Positions 1 to 6,979 of a stretch of DNA of 20,206 bases are shown here, one piece after another. A program made the position numbers and the translations under genes. This DNA is from JARROD01 sp037384225 (GTDB taxonomy: Bacteria; Pseudomonadota; Gammaproteobacteria; Pseudomonadales; Cellvibrionaceae). How positions within the stretch are numbered: the first letter of the stretch is position 1; each line of letters starts with the position of its first letter. The notes under the pieces are model-generated. The model was given only the letters and a program-made list of their open reading frames with translations, had not been told where the DNA came from and ran no database searches. Where the stretch lies: assembly GCA_037384225.1 (NCBI GenBank), contig JARROD010000112.1:1-20206 (forward strand), in the 5' to 3' direction.

Positions 1-124
1 TATGAATACCAGTTTTGTTGTGGTTACCCATGATGAACACTTTACCGGTGATATGGACCGGGTGCTGCGGCTGTCGGAAGGAAAATTGAATGAAGAAGTT
101 AATCTGGGCGAGACGTTAAACTGA
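1..124 (+). CDS. lolD: Lipoprotein-releasing ABC transporter ATPase LolD, C-terminal end only
   Basis: The gene enters from the left edge; the first complete codon is at position 2 and the ATG there is an internal Met, not a start. About 40 residues remain. They contain the H-loop (VTHDE, invariant His) followed by RVLRLSEGKL, the typical end of LolD/MacB-type ATPases, and a TGA stop at 122-124. LolD is the cytoplasmic ATPase that powers extraction of outer-membrane lipoproteins from the inner membrane by the LolC/LolE permeases. The identification rests on this short tail plus the adjacent LolC/E-family gene 59 bp downstream, in the order lolC-lolD-lolE known from E. coli and Pseudomonas. 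Walker A and signature motifs lie outside the window. Confidence 0.85.
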   Translation, partial: MNTSFVVVTHDEHFTGDMDRVLRLSEGKLNEEVNLGETLN

Positions 125-183
125 AAGTGGAACAAAAGATGGTCCTGAAAGATGGCGTGGAGCAATGAATCTGAGAGTTAAGC

Positions 184-1413
184 GTGTTTAATTCCCTGGC
201 GTTATTTATTGGCTTGCGCTATACCGGCGCTCGCCGCCGCAGCCAATTGGTTTCTTTTATTTCCGCTGTATCCATTTTCGGGCTTGCACTCGGGGTGGGG
301 TTGCTGATTGTGGTGTTGTCAGTGATGAACGGCTTTGAGAAAGAGCTGCGCGAGCGCATTCTCGGTATTCTGCCGCAGGCGGCGCTGTACCACCGCGAGG
401 GCATCGAAGACTGGAATTCGTTACGGGACCGGCTTTTGACTGATCCGGATCTGCTGGGGGCTGCGCCGTTTGTGCAGTTGCAGGGCATGGTTTCCTATCG
501 GCGCGAGGCTATACCGGTGATTATCTACGGCATCGAGCCGGTGCTGGAAAAGCAAATTTCTGTGGTTGAGCGGTTCCTCCCCGCGGGTGCGCTGGAAAAG
601 CTGGCACCCGGGGGGATTATTTTAGGGGTGGGAATAGCGCGCCAGATGGGAATACAGGAGGGGGACAGGGTTACGGTGGTAGTGCCCCGGTCGCGGACAA
701 AAGACCGCGCCCCGGGGTTAAAAGCGCTGCGCGTACAGGCTGTTTTAAATTCGGGCACTGAACTCGATAACAATATGGGACTTGTGGTTTTGGATACGGC
801 GTCAACGCTTTCCTCGTTTCCGGGCCGCGTGTCGGGGCTGAAATTGCGGATGCACAGTCTTTATGAGGCGCCCGAAAAAGTGTCCGCGCTGGTGAGAGAA
901 CTTCCGTACGGATACTATGGCTCCGATTGGACCAGTACCCACGGCAACCTGTATCAGGCCATTCAGATTTCCAAAAATCTGGTGGGCCTGTTGCTGTTCT
1001 TAATTATTGCCATCGCCGCTTTTAATGTCGTGTCTACGCTGGTAATGGTTGTGGTGGACAAGCGGGGGGATATTGCCATCCTGCGCACCCTGGGGGCGAG
1101 CAGTGCTGAAATTATGGCGGTGTTTATGGTGCAGGGTAGTTTAATAGGCTTCATCGGCACCGCCATTGGTTTATTGGTCGGGGTGCTGTTGTCCCTGAGT
1201 GTCCAGGATTTGGTGGCCTGGCTGGAGCGGGCGCTGGATATACAGTTTTTGAAGTCGGATGTTTACCCCATCAGCTACCTGCCGGCGGAAATGCGGCCAG
1301 AGGATATCGCCATTGTGGCGGTGACGGCCCTGGCGATGAGCTTTGTTGCCACCTTGTACCCGGCCTGGCGAGCGAGTAGGGTGAATCCGGCCGAGGCGCT
1401 GCGTTATGAATAA
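184..1413 (+). CDS. lolE: Lipoprotein-releasing system transmembrane protein, LolC/LolE family
   Basis: 409 residues, the usual length for LolC/LolE. An N-terminal membrane segment (about 22-48, beginning in LVSFISAVSIFGLALGVG, the family hallmark) is followed by a periplasmic domain (about 50-255) and three C-terminal membrane segments (about 260-291, 312-340, 377-398) of the FtsX/MacB type, ending in the characteristic YPAWRASRVNPAEALRYE. With LolD it forms the inner-membrane complex that hands lipoproteins to LolA. The start is GTG at 184, preceded by GAGAG; the nearby ATG at 166 is in another frame and stops after eight codons. LolE rather than LolC is chosen because it follows lolD, as in lolC-lolD-lolE; the two paralogues are hard to separate by sequence alone. 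Its last 10 bp overlap the stop end of the convergent DUF2062 gene. Confidence 0.9.
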   Translation: MFNSLALFIGLRYTGARRRSQLVSFISAVSIFGLALGVGLLIVVLSVMNGFEKELRERILGILPQAALYHREGIEDWNSLRDRLLTDPDLLGAAPFVQLQGMVSYRREAIPVIIYGIEPVLEKQISVVERFLPAGALEKLAPGGIILGVGIARQMGIQEGDRVTVVVPRSRTKDRAPGLKALRVQAVLNSGTELDNNMGLVVLDTASTLSSFPGRVSGLKLRMHSLYEAPEKVSALVRELPYGYYGSDWTSTHGNLYQAIQISKNLVGLLLFLIIAIAAFNVVSTLVMVVVDKRGDIAILRTLGASSAEIMAVFMVQGSLIGFIGTAIGLLVGVLLSLSVQDLVAWLERALDIQFLKSDVYPISYLPAEMRPEDIAIVAVTALAMSFVATLYPAWRASRVNPAEALRYE

Positions 1414-2024
1414 TCGGCTTGCTTTTTCGGCTTTTGTCGGTTGTTAGAGGGGCCGGGAGCCGCAGGGGGGGCGGGGACCTTTTCCAACTCGATTTGTTGC
1501 TGTTTTTTCAACAGTCGTTCAAACTTACGTTTTTTCCAGTTCTTAATCACCTGCCAGCGCCAGAACAGTTGCATAGTGACGTAGCCTAGGGTACCGAACG
1601 TCAGGCCCGCCAGCAACGACCCGACTACCAGCGGTTGCCAGAGCTGTACGAATTCATCGGTAACCCAACTCCAGGACAATTCAATACTGAAGCCCACTTT
1701 GGGTGCCTGCAGGATCCAGCGTCCAAGTTCGTAAGTGGCGTAGAAGATCGGTGGAATTGTCACGGGGTTACTGATCCACACCAATGCCACGGCAAGCGGC
1801 AGATTGCAGCGAAACAACAGCGCTGCCACTGCGGCGATGGGCATTTGTCCGGGAAGGGGCAAGAACGCGCAAAATACGCCGACAAAAAACGCGACTGAGA
1901 CCGAGTGCCTGTTCAGATGAAACAGGTTTGGGTCGTGCAGTAGATCGCCGAGAAAACGCAGTGACGGATGATTCCTGGTTTTGGTTGGGTTCGGGATCCA
2001 TCGCTTAAAAAGCTTACGGGCCAT
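1404..2024 (-). CDS. DUF2062 family membrane protein
   Basis: 206 residues. After a basic N-terminus (MARKLFKRWIPNPTKTRNHPSLRFLG) come hydrophobic segments at about 42-65 (VAFFVGVFCAFLPLPGQMPIAAVAALLF) and 70-100 (LPLAVALVWISNPVTIPPIFYATYELG), the conserved GxFxxxxPxPGQ and NPxTxxPxY motifs of DUF2062, a further segment at about 130-155, and a charged tail rich in K, Q and P. The molecular function of the family is not established. It sits next to lolE tail to tail with a 10-bp overlap; in pseudomonads the same family lies between lolE and comEC, so this gene belongs to the ancestral block. ATG start with GGAT about eight bases upstream on the minus strand. Confidence 0.85.
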   Translation of the reverse strand: MARKLFKRWIPNPTKTRNHPSLRFLGDLLHDPNLFHLNRHSVSVAFFVGVFCAFLPLPGQMPIAAVAALLFRCNLPLAVALVWISNPVTIPPIFYATYELGRWILQAPKVGFSIELSWSWVTDEFVQLWQPLVVGSLLAGLTFGTLGYVTMQLFWRWQVIKNWKKRKFERLLKKQQQIELEKVPAPPAAPGPSNNRQKPKKQADYS

Positions 2025-2237
2025 GTGTATCCATCACTGAATGACAAAAGCAGCTTGTTTGGGGCGGGCTATTATGCACTGATTCATCGGCCAACTCTAC
2101 ATATTATGGGGCAAGTGTCGCGTTATTTTATGACACTTTATGCCGGCGTGGTTAAGGGGCGAACGGCTACCGGCTGCTTGTGTGAACTGTGCTCAACATT
2201 GAGTGCCGGGTCTGCTTAAAGCAGAAACCTTTCAAAT

Positions 2238-2249
2238 ATTGTCAACAAA
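2238..2249. promoter_or_regulatory. Candidate GntR/FCD operator O1
   Basis: ATTGTCAACAAA: TTGT and ACAA half-sites around a 2-bp centre. It shares eleven of twelve bases with O2 at 2311, lies 16 bp upstream of the -35 box, and precedes the GntR gene. Related FCD-type GntR regulators such as MdcY are described as binding ATTGTnnACAAT-like sites. Confidence 0.6.
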
Positions 2250-2265
2250 ATTGAGTCAGTGATGT

Positions 2266-2294
2266 TTGACTTAGTATATTTCACGCCATAAAAT
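2266..2294 (+). promoter_or_regulatory. Predicted sigma-70 promoter of the GntR-prp operon
   Basis: TTGACT (-35, 2266-2271) and TAAAAT (-10, 2289-2294) are separated by exactly 17 bp, five of six matches each to consensus. Transcription would begin near 2301, giving a leader of about 117 nt before the chosen TTG start. O1 lies just upstream and O2 just downstream of the start point, an arrangement suited to repression or looping by the product of the first gene. Confidence 0.65.
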
Positions 2295-2310
2295 CAACTT
2301 TCTTTAAATA

Positions 2311-2322
2311 ATTGTCAACAAT
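2311..2322. promoter_or_regulatory. Candidate GntR/FCD operator O2
   Basis: ATTGTCAACAAT: 5-bp arms ATTGT/ACAAT around a CA centre. It lies about 10 bp downstream of the predicted transcription start and 73 bp from O1, close to seven helical turns. Confidence 0.65.
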
Positions 2323-2356
2323 CCAGCCTCCACCGGCCATTCCAGTTTTCGGGTTC

Positions 2357-2393
2357 GTTAGACCCTGATTTGTTAGACCCTGATTTGTTAGAC
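2357..2393 (+). repeat. 15-bp tandem direct repeat in the GntR leader
   Basis: GTTAGACCCTGATTT occurs at 2357-2371 and again at 2372-2386, followed by a partial third copy GTTAGAC (2387-2393). The copies are identical. In the GntR reading frame one unit is five codons, so if translation started at TTG 2370 the repeat would encode LDPDL. A better ribosome site downstream suggests that it is leader sequence. Confidence 0.8.
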
Positions 2394-2417
2394 AATAGCA
2401 ACCGAGGTGTGTTTAGC

Positions 2418-3233
2418 TTGAGCAACGCTACAATCCCCGAGGAATCCGATTCGCCCGAAAGGGGTAAATCCGTATCCACGGACAGCTTTTTGCAAAGTCC
2501 GGCTGTCACCACGAGAGCCAGTGAAGTTTTCAAGGAAATTTTGCAGGCTATTGTGGAAGGGCAAATAGCCGCCGGCAGCAAGATCAGTGAACCGGAATTG
2601 GCGCGCGCCTATGGTATCAGCCGCGGTCCATTGCGCGAGGCGCTGGGACGGTTGGAAGCCTGCCACCTGATTCTGCGAAAACCCAATGTCGGCGCCCGGG
2701 TCATTTCCCTTACCAATGAGGAATTGTTGGAGATTTACCATATCCGCGAAGCGCTTGAGGGAATGGCCTGCCGCCTGGCAGCGGAAAAGATGGGGGCGAA
2801 GGAGGTGGCGGAACTGCGCCACTTGCTGCAGCAACAAATGCAGAACGCTGAATTGCGCGAGGGACGGGCCTACTATCAGGAACAGGGCGATCTGGATTTC
2901 CACTACCTAATCGTTCAAGGCAGTAGAAACACTAAATTAATCAATCTGTTATGTAATGAGCTCTATCACTTGGTACGCATGTATCGGTTCCAGTTCGGGA
3001 TGCCGTCTCCGCGCGCAAGGCGAGCTTTCGCGGAGCACGCACATATTATCGACGCCATTGAAAACGGCGACGGCGAGCTGGCGGAAATTTTGATGCGCCG
3101 CCATATTCGGGCTTCCCGCGCCAATATTGAAAAACGCCTGCGCGTGGGTGATCAATCGCCAGGCACAGCACCTGTTGGCAGTAGAACCCGGGCAAGCGCC
3201 CAGGTAGAGATGCAAGAGGAGGGACAGCAATGA
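2418..3233 (+). CDS. GntR family transcriptional regulator, FCD subfamily, of the prp operon
   Basis: 271 residues from the chosen TTG. A winged helix-turn-helix (about 35-105; ISEPELARAYGISRGPLREA, then the wing RKPNVGARVI) is followed by an all-helical FCD ligand-binding domain (about 108-235) with the typical LEIYHIREALEGMACRLAA start and the Asp/His positions LDFHYLIV and AEHAHIIDAI. The frame stays open to TTG 2370, but TTG 2418 is preferred because GAGGTG (2404-2409) lies eight bases before it; the extra 16 codons are mostly the tandem repeat. It overlaps prpB by ATGA, so it is the first gene of the operon and very probably its regulator, acting on the two upstream operators. GntR-type regulators head the prp clusters of pseudomonads. 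The inducer is not evident from sequence; 2-methylcitrate is a plausible guess. Confidence 0.88.
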   Translation: MSNATIPEESDSPERGKSVSTDSFLQSPAVTTRASEVFKEILQAIVEGQIAAGSKISEPELARAYGISRGPLREALGRLEACHLILRKPNVGARVISLTNEELLEIYHIREALEGMACRLAAEKMGAKEVAELRHLLQQQMQNAELREGRAYYQEQGDLDFHYLIVQGSRNTKLINLLCNELYHLVRMYRFQFGMPSPRARRAFAEHAHIIDAIENGDGELAEILMRRHIRASRANIEKRLRVGDQSPGTAPVGSRTRASAQVEMQEEGQQ

Positions 3234-4062
3234 CAATACGTTTAACTCCCGGCGCGAAATTTCGAAAAGCGCTGGCTGATAACAAACCCCTGCAAATCCC
3301 GGGGACTATCAACGCCTATACGGCAATCATGGCGGAACGGATCGGTCACCAGGCGATTTATCTGTCCGGCGGAGGCGTCGCCAATGCCTCCTACGGGTTG
3401 CCGGATCTGGGACTTACTTCTCTTAACGATGTGTTGGCAGATGTTCAACGCATCACCCTATTCGCGATATGGAGCGAGCCGGGGCGGCGGCAGTGCATAT
3501 TGAGGATCAGGTGGCGCAGAAACGATGTGGCCACCGCCCGAATAAAGAGATAGTGACTAAGGCAGAAATGGTCGATCGCATCAAGGCTGCGGTCGATGCC
3601 CGGGGCGATAAAGATTTTTTTATTATGGCGCGTACGGATGCTTTTGCCCAGGAAGGACTGGAAAAGGCGGTGGAGCGGGCGCAGGCCTGTGTTGAGGCCG
3701 GTGCCGATGGTGTGTTCGCCGAGGCGATCAAAGAAGAGCGCCATTATCGAGCCTTCAGCACGGCGCTGAATGTGCCTGTACTCGCCAATATGACGGAATT
3801 TGGCCAGACTCCGCTCTACAATAAAGAGGCGTTGGCGCAGTGGGGAGCGGCTATTGTTCTTTATCCCCTGTCAGCTTTTCGTGCGATGAACCGGGCGGCG
3901 GAAATGGTTTATAAAAGTATTCTTGAAAACGGTGATCAAAATGCGGTGGTCGACAGCATGCAGACCCGCCAGGAACTTTACGATTATCTCGGTTACCACG
4001 ATTACGAAAACAAGCTTGATGAACTGTTCGCGGCTGAGAAAAATCTGGCAAGTAATTTTTAA
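3230..4062 (+). pseudogene. prpB: 2-methylisocitrate lyase PrpB, disrupted by an internal out-of-frame deletion
   Basis: Codons from ATG 3230 to about 3457 encode the normal PrpB N-terminus (LQIPGTINAYTA, IYLSGGGVANASYGLPDLG, LADVQRIT). From 3458 the frame is wrong, and another frame resumes with IRDMERAGAAAVHIEDQV and continues with KRCGHRPNK, IMARTDA, LANMTEFGQTPLY, LYPLSAFRAMNRAAE to TAA at 4062. Compared with E. coli PrpB about 25 codons are replaced by 2 nt at 3458-3459; the missing stretch is the LLVDADxGxG segment carrying the Mg-binding aspartates. A loss of about 73 nt restores a length near 301 residues, against 296 in E. coli. Intact PrpB cleaves 2-methylisocitrate to succinate and pyruvate. 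The 3' part could be translated from ATG 3469 but would lack the active site. An assembly error remains possible. Confidence 0.85.
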
Positions 4063-4095
4063 TGCTTTCGGAGCAAGTGAGAGGAGACCCATGTT

Positions 4096-5229
4096 ATGAG
4101 TGAGGATGTAGCCAAAAAACAAAACGGCGCTGGTCTGCGCGGGCAGGTGGCTGGAAAAACCGCGCTATCGACAGTAGGCGTTTCGGGGTCGGGCCTGACG
4201 TATCGAGGTTACGATGTAAAGGATCTGGCGGAGAACTGTGAATTTGAAGAAGTTGCCTATTTGATTCTGCACGGAAAACTGCCCCGTAGTGGAGAGCTTG
4301 CCGACTATAAAGCACTGTTGAAATCTATGCGTGGCTTACCCCAGGCACTGAAGATAGTGCTGGAACATATTCCTGCCGGTGCCCACCCGATGGACGTGAT
4401 GCGCACTGGCTGTTCTATGCTCGGTACCCTGGAGACGGAGACCGATTTCGGCCAGCAGCAGATGCGGACGGACCGCCTGCTGGCGGTGTTTCCGAGTATC
4501 ATCTGCTATTGGTACAGATTCAGTCACGACGGTGTGCGTATCGAGACAGAAACCGACGACGACAGCATAGGCGCGCATTTTTTACATATGCTACGAGGTG
4601 AAAAACCAAACGCATTGCACGAGCGAGTGATGAGTGTTTCGTTGATTCTCTACGCGGAACATGAATTCAATGCGTCGACTTTCACTGCGCGGGTTTGCGC
4701 TTCCACCCTGTCGGATTTGCACTCCTGTATTACCGGCGCTATAGGCTCATTGCGCGGTCCTCTGCACGGGGGGGCAAACGAGGCGGCCATGGACATGATT
4801 GAAAAGTGGCAATCGCCTGATGAAGCCGAAGCGGCGATGCTGGATATGCTGGCACGCAAGGAAAAGATAATGGGCTTTGGCCATGCGATTTACAAGGAGT
4901 CGGATCCGCGCAACGAAATTATTAAAGGCTGGTCGGAAAGACTCTCCAAGGATGTCGGGGATACGGTGTTGTATCCGGTCTCGGTACGCTGTGAAGAGGT
5001 GATGTGGCGAGAGAAAAAACTGTTTTGCAACGCGGACTTTTTTCACGCCTCTTCTTATCACTTTATGGGGATTCCCACCAAGCTGTTCACGCCGATTTTT
5101 GTCTGTTCCCGGTTGACGGGGTGGGCGGCGCATGTGTTCGAGCAGCGGGCAGACAACCGCATTATCAGACCTTCAGCGGAATATATCGGAGAACCCCCGC
5201 GCAAGGTGGTTCCTATCAGTGAGCGTTGA
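4096..5229 (+). CDS. prpC: 2-methylcitrate synthase PrpC
   Basis: 377 residues, slightly shorter than E. coli PrpC (389) because of a shorter N-terminus. It condenses propionyl-CoA and oxaloacetate to 2-methylcitrate in the cytoplasm. Citrate-synthase catalytic residues are present: His224 (LHGGANEA), His263 (GFGHAIY) and Asp314 (NADFFHASSY). PrpC-specific stretches include TVGVSGSGLTYRGYDVKDLA, HPMDVMRTG, ETDDDSIGAHFLHML, YAEHEFNASTFTARV and IIRPSAEYIGE. The ATG at 4096 has GAGGAG (4081-4086) nine bases upstream; an ATG at 4091 lies in another frame and stops after two codons. It lies 33 bp after the broken prpB and is probably co-transcribed with it. Confidence 0.95.
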   Translation: MSEDVAKKQNGAGLRGQVAGKTALSTVGVSGSGLTYRGYDVKDLAENCEFEEVAYLILHGKLPRSGELADYKALLKSMRGLPQALKIVLEHIPAGAHPMDVMRTGCSMLGTLETETDFGQQQMRTDRLLAVFPSIICYWYRFSHDGVRIETETDDDSIGAHFLHMLRGEKPNALHERVMSVSLILYAEHEFNASTFTARVCASTLSDLHSCITGAIGSLRGPLHGGANEAAMDMIEKWQSPDEAEAAMLDMLARKEKIMGFGHAIYKESDPRNEIIKGWSERLSKDVGDTVLYPVSVRCEEVMWREKKLFCNADFFHASSYHFMGIPTKLFTPIFVCSRLTGWAAHVFEQRADNRIIRPSAEYIGEPPRKVVPISER

Positions 5230-5290
5230 GCCTGTGCCAACGCAAAATGATGATGAAGTTGCAGGCAGGGAAACAGGGACGTAGGAGAAG

Positions 5291-5454
5291 TATACCCAAA
5301 GCGTTTGAGATTTAGGTGTGCAGAGTGCGTCAATTTTTGTTCCTGGCAAGACGCGACGACGCTGCATGGCAGGCCCCATGTGAGGAGGAGCAACGCTGCC
5401 AGGGACAAAAAGGGGCGTGCTCTGTGCGCCTAAATCTCAAACGCTTTGGGTATA
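5291..5454 (+). repeat. Long inverted-repeat element between prpC and prpD (possible structured RNA or MITE)
   Basis: A 26-bp perfect terminal inverted repeat (5291-5316 with 5429-5454; begins TATACCCAAAGCG) continues inward without a gap to 5348/5397. Of 58 positions, 49 are Watson-Crick, seven are T-G (G-U in the plus-strand RNA) and two are tandem A-G mismatches (5332-5333 with 5412-5413). The 48-nt middle (5349-5396) contains a small hairpin CATGG(5365-5369)/CCATG(5376-5380). TA dinucleotides bound both ends. No open reading frame of note lies inside it. The element fills most of the gap between prpC and prpD and lies in the sense orientation of the operon. Confidence 0.85.
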
Positions 5455-5481
5455 GTAAGGTGAACAAAAGAGATTTCAAAT

Positions 5482-6966
5482 ATGAGTGCGAATGTAGAGA
5501 TAGCTAACCGCCCCGATTACGATCAAGTCATACAGAAAATAGCCGACTATGTGCTGAATTATAAAATTGAATCCGCAGAAGCGCTGGATACTGCCCGCAA
5601 TTGTCTTATGGATACGCTCGGATGTGGTCTGCTGGCACTGCGCTTCCCCGAGTGTACTAAACACCTCGGCCCCCTGGTGGAAGATACAGTGGTTCCCAAC
5701 GGGGCCCGTGTTCCCGGCACTCAATTGCGCCTCGACCCGGTCAAAGCCGCCTGGGATATTGGCTGTATCATTCGCTGGCTGGATTACAACGATACCTGGC
5801 TGGCCGCTGAGTGGGGCCACCCCTCGGATAACCTGGGTGGTATTTTGGCGGTGGCGGATTATCTTTCTCAACGCCGCCGCGCCGCCGGCAAAGCGCCGCT
5901 GACCATGCGCGATGTACTCGAAAGCATGGTTATGGCCCACGAAATCCAGGGGGTTATTGCACTGGAAAACAGTTTCAACCGAGTCGGACTCTGCCATGTA
6001 TTGCTGGTGCGGGTCGCCTCTGTGGCGGTGGTGACCCGACTGATGGGAGGGGATCGCGACCAGATTATGGCGGCGCTCAGTCAGGCCTGGGTCGACGGCT
6101 CGTCGTTGCGCACTTATCGCCATGCCCCCAATGCCGGCTCGCGCAAATCCTGGGCGGCGGGCGACGCTACTTCGCGGGCTGTGCGACTGGCGGATATAAC
6201 GATGCGTGGGGAGATGGGAATTCCAGGGGCACTGACGGCGCCACAGTGGGGCTTTTACGACGTCAGTTTCAGCAAAACCAATGCCGATCAGAAGCTAAAA
6301 GCACCGCAGGACCGGGAATTTAGATTTCAACGTGAATACGGCAGCTATGTAATGGAAAATGTGCTGTTTAAAATATCCTTTCCGGCAGAGTTTCACGCGC
6401 AGACCGCCTGCGAGGCGGCGGTGATTTTGCATCCGCAGGTCAAGGCGCGCCTGGACGGGATCGACAGGATTGTCATTACCACCCATGAATCGGCGATTCG
6501 CATTATTTCCAAAGTTGGAACCCTCGCCAATCCGGCCGATCGCGACCACTGTATACAATATATGACGGCGGTGTCGCTGGCGTTTGGCAATCTGGTGGCG
6601 GAAAACTATGAAGACAGTTTTCACGCTGACAACCCGATTCTGGATGAATTGCGGGAGAAAATGGAAATTGTCGAAGATGAACGTTACAGCCGGGAGTATC
6701 ACGACCCGGACAAGCGATCCATTGCCAACGCCATTCAGATTTTCTTTAAAGATGGCAGTGCCACGGAAAAGGTGGAGGTGGAGTACCCGATCGGCCACCG
6801 CCGTCGTCGCAAAGAGGGTATACCGGTGCTGGAAGCCAAGTTTCAGCGCAATCTGGCGACGCGATTTCCCGCTGGTCGATGCCGGCAGATATTTGAATTG
6901 TGCAAGGATCAGTCGGCCCTGGAAGCGACCCCCGTTAACGAGTTTATGGACTTGTGGGTGATTTGA
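5482..6966 (+). CDS. prpD: 2-methylcitrate dehydratase PrpD
   Basis: 494 residues, close to E. coli PrpD (483), of the MmgE/PrpD family. It dehydrates 2-methylcitrate to 2-methyl-cis-aconitate; the cofactor-free E. coli enzyme also has some hydratase activity. Recognisable stretches include ARNCLMDTLGCGLLAL near the N-terminus, IRWLDYNDTWLAAEWGHPSDNLGGILAVADY (about 93-123), SRKSWAAGDATSRAVRLA (about 219-236), FPAEFHAQTACEAAV (about 300-314) and EYPIGHRRRRKEGIPVLEAKF near the C-terminus. The start at ATG 5482 has only a weak AAAGAG upstream. No acnD or prpF, which stand between prpC and prpD in many pseudomonads, is present; the inverted-repeat element stands there. It converges with the gene at 6980, with 13 bp between the stops. 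Confidence 0.93.
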   Translation: MSANVEIANRPDYDQVIQKIADYVLNYKIESAEALDTARNCLMDTLGCGLLALRFPECTKHLGPLVEDTVVPNGARVPGTQLRLDPVKAAWDIGCIIRWLDYNDTWLAAEWGHPSDNLGGILAVADYLSQRRRAAGKAPLTMRDVLESMVMAHEIQGVIALENSFNRVGLCHVLLVRVASVAVVTRLMGGDRDQIMAALSQAWVDGSSLRTYRHAPNAGSRKSWAAGDATSRAVRLADITMRGEMGIPGALTAPQWGFYDVSFSKTNADQKLKAPQDREFRFQREYGSYVMENVLFKISFPAEFHAQTACEAAVILHPQVKARLDGIDRIVITTHESAIRIISKVGTLANPADRDHCIQYMTAVSLAFGNLVAENYEDSFHADNPILDELREKMEIVEDERYSREYHDPDKRSIANAIQIFFKDGSATEKVEVEYPIGHRRRRKEGIPVLEAKFQRNLATRFPAGRCRQIFELCKDQSALEATPVNEFMDLWVI

Positions 6967-6979
6967 TCGGCGACGAGGG

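Larger units (their letters stand above)
2025..2417. other. Intergenic control region between the DUF2062 gene and the GntR gene
   Basis: No credible gene is seen. Positions 2025-2210 hold the upstream side of the divergent DUF2062 gene without a clear promoter. From 2211 on there is a perfect 7-bp-arm palindrome (TCTGCTTAAAGCAGA, 2211-2225), two operator-like sites, a strong sigma-70-like promoter and a 15-bp tandem repeat, each listed separately. Confidence 0.6.

Noticed and set aside
3230..4062. Programmed frameshift in prpB
   Set aside because: The two frames cannot be joined by a slip: about 25 conserved codons are missing at the junction and no slippery sequence is seen, so deletion explains it better.
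5476..6123. 215-codon minus-strand frame antisense to the 5' part of prpD
   Set aside because: It opposes well-conserved PrpD codons and has His/Gln-rich shadow composition with no domain.
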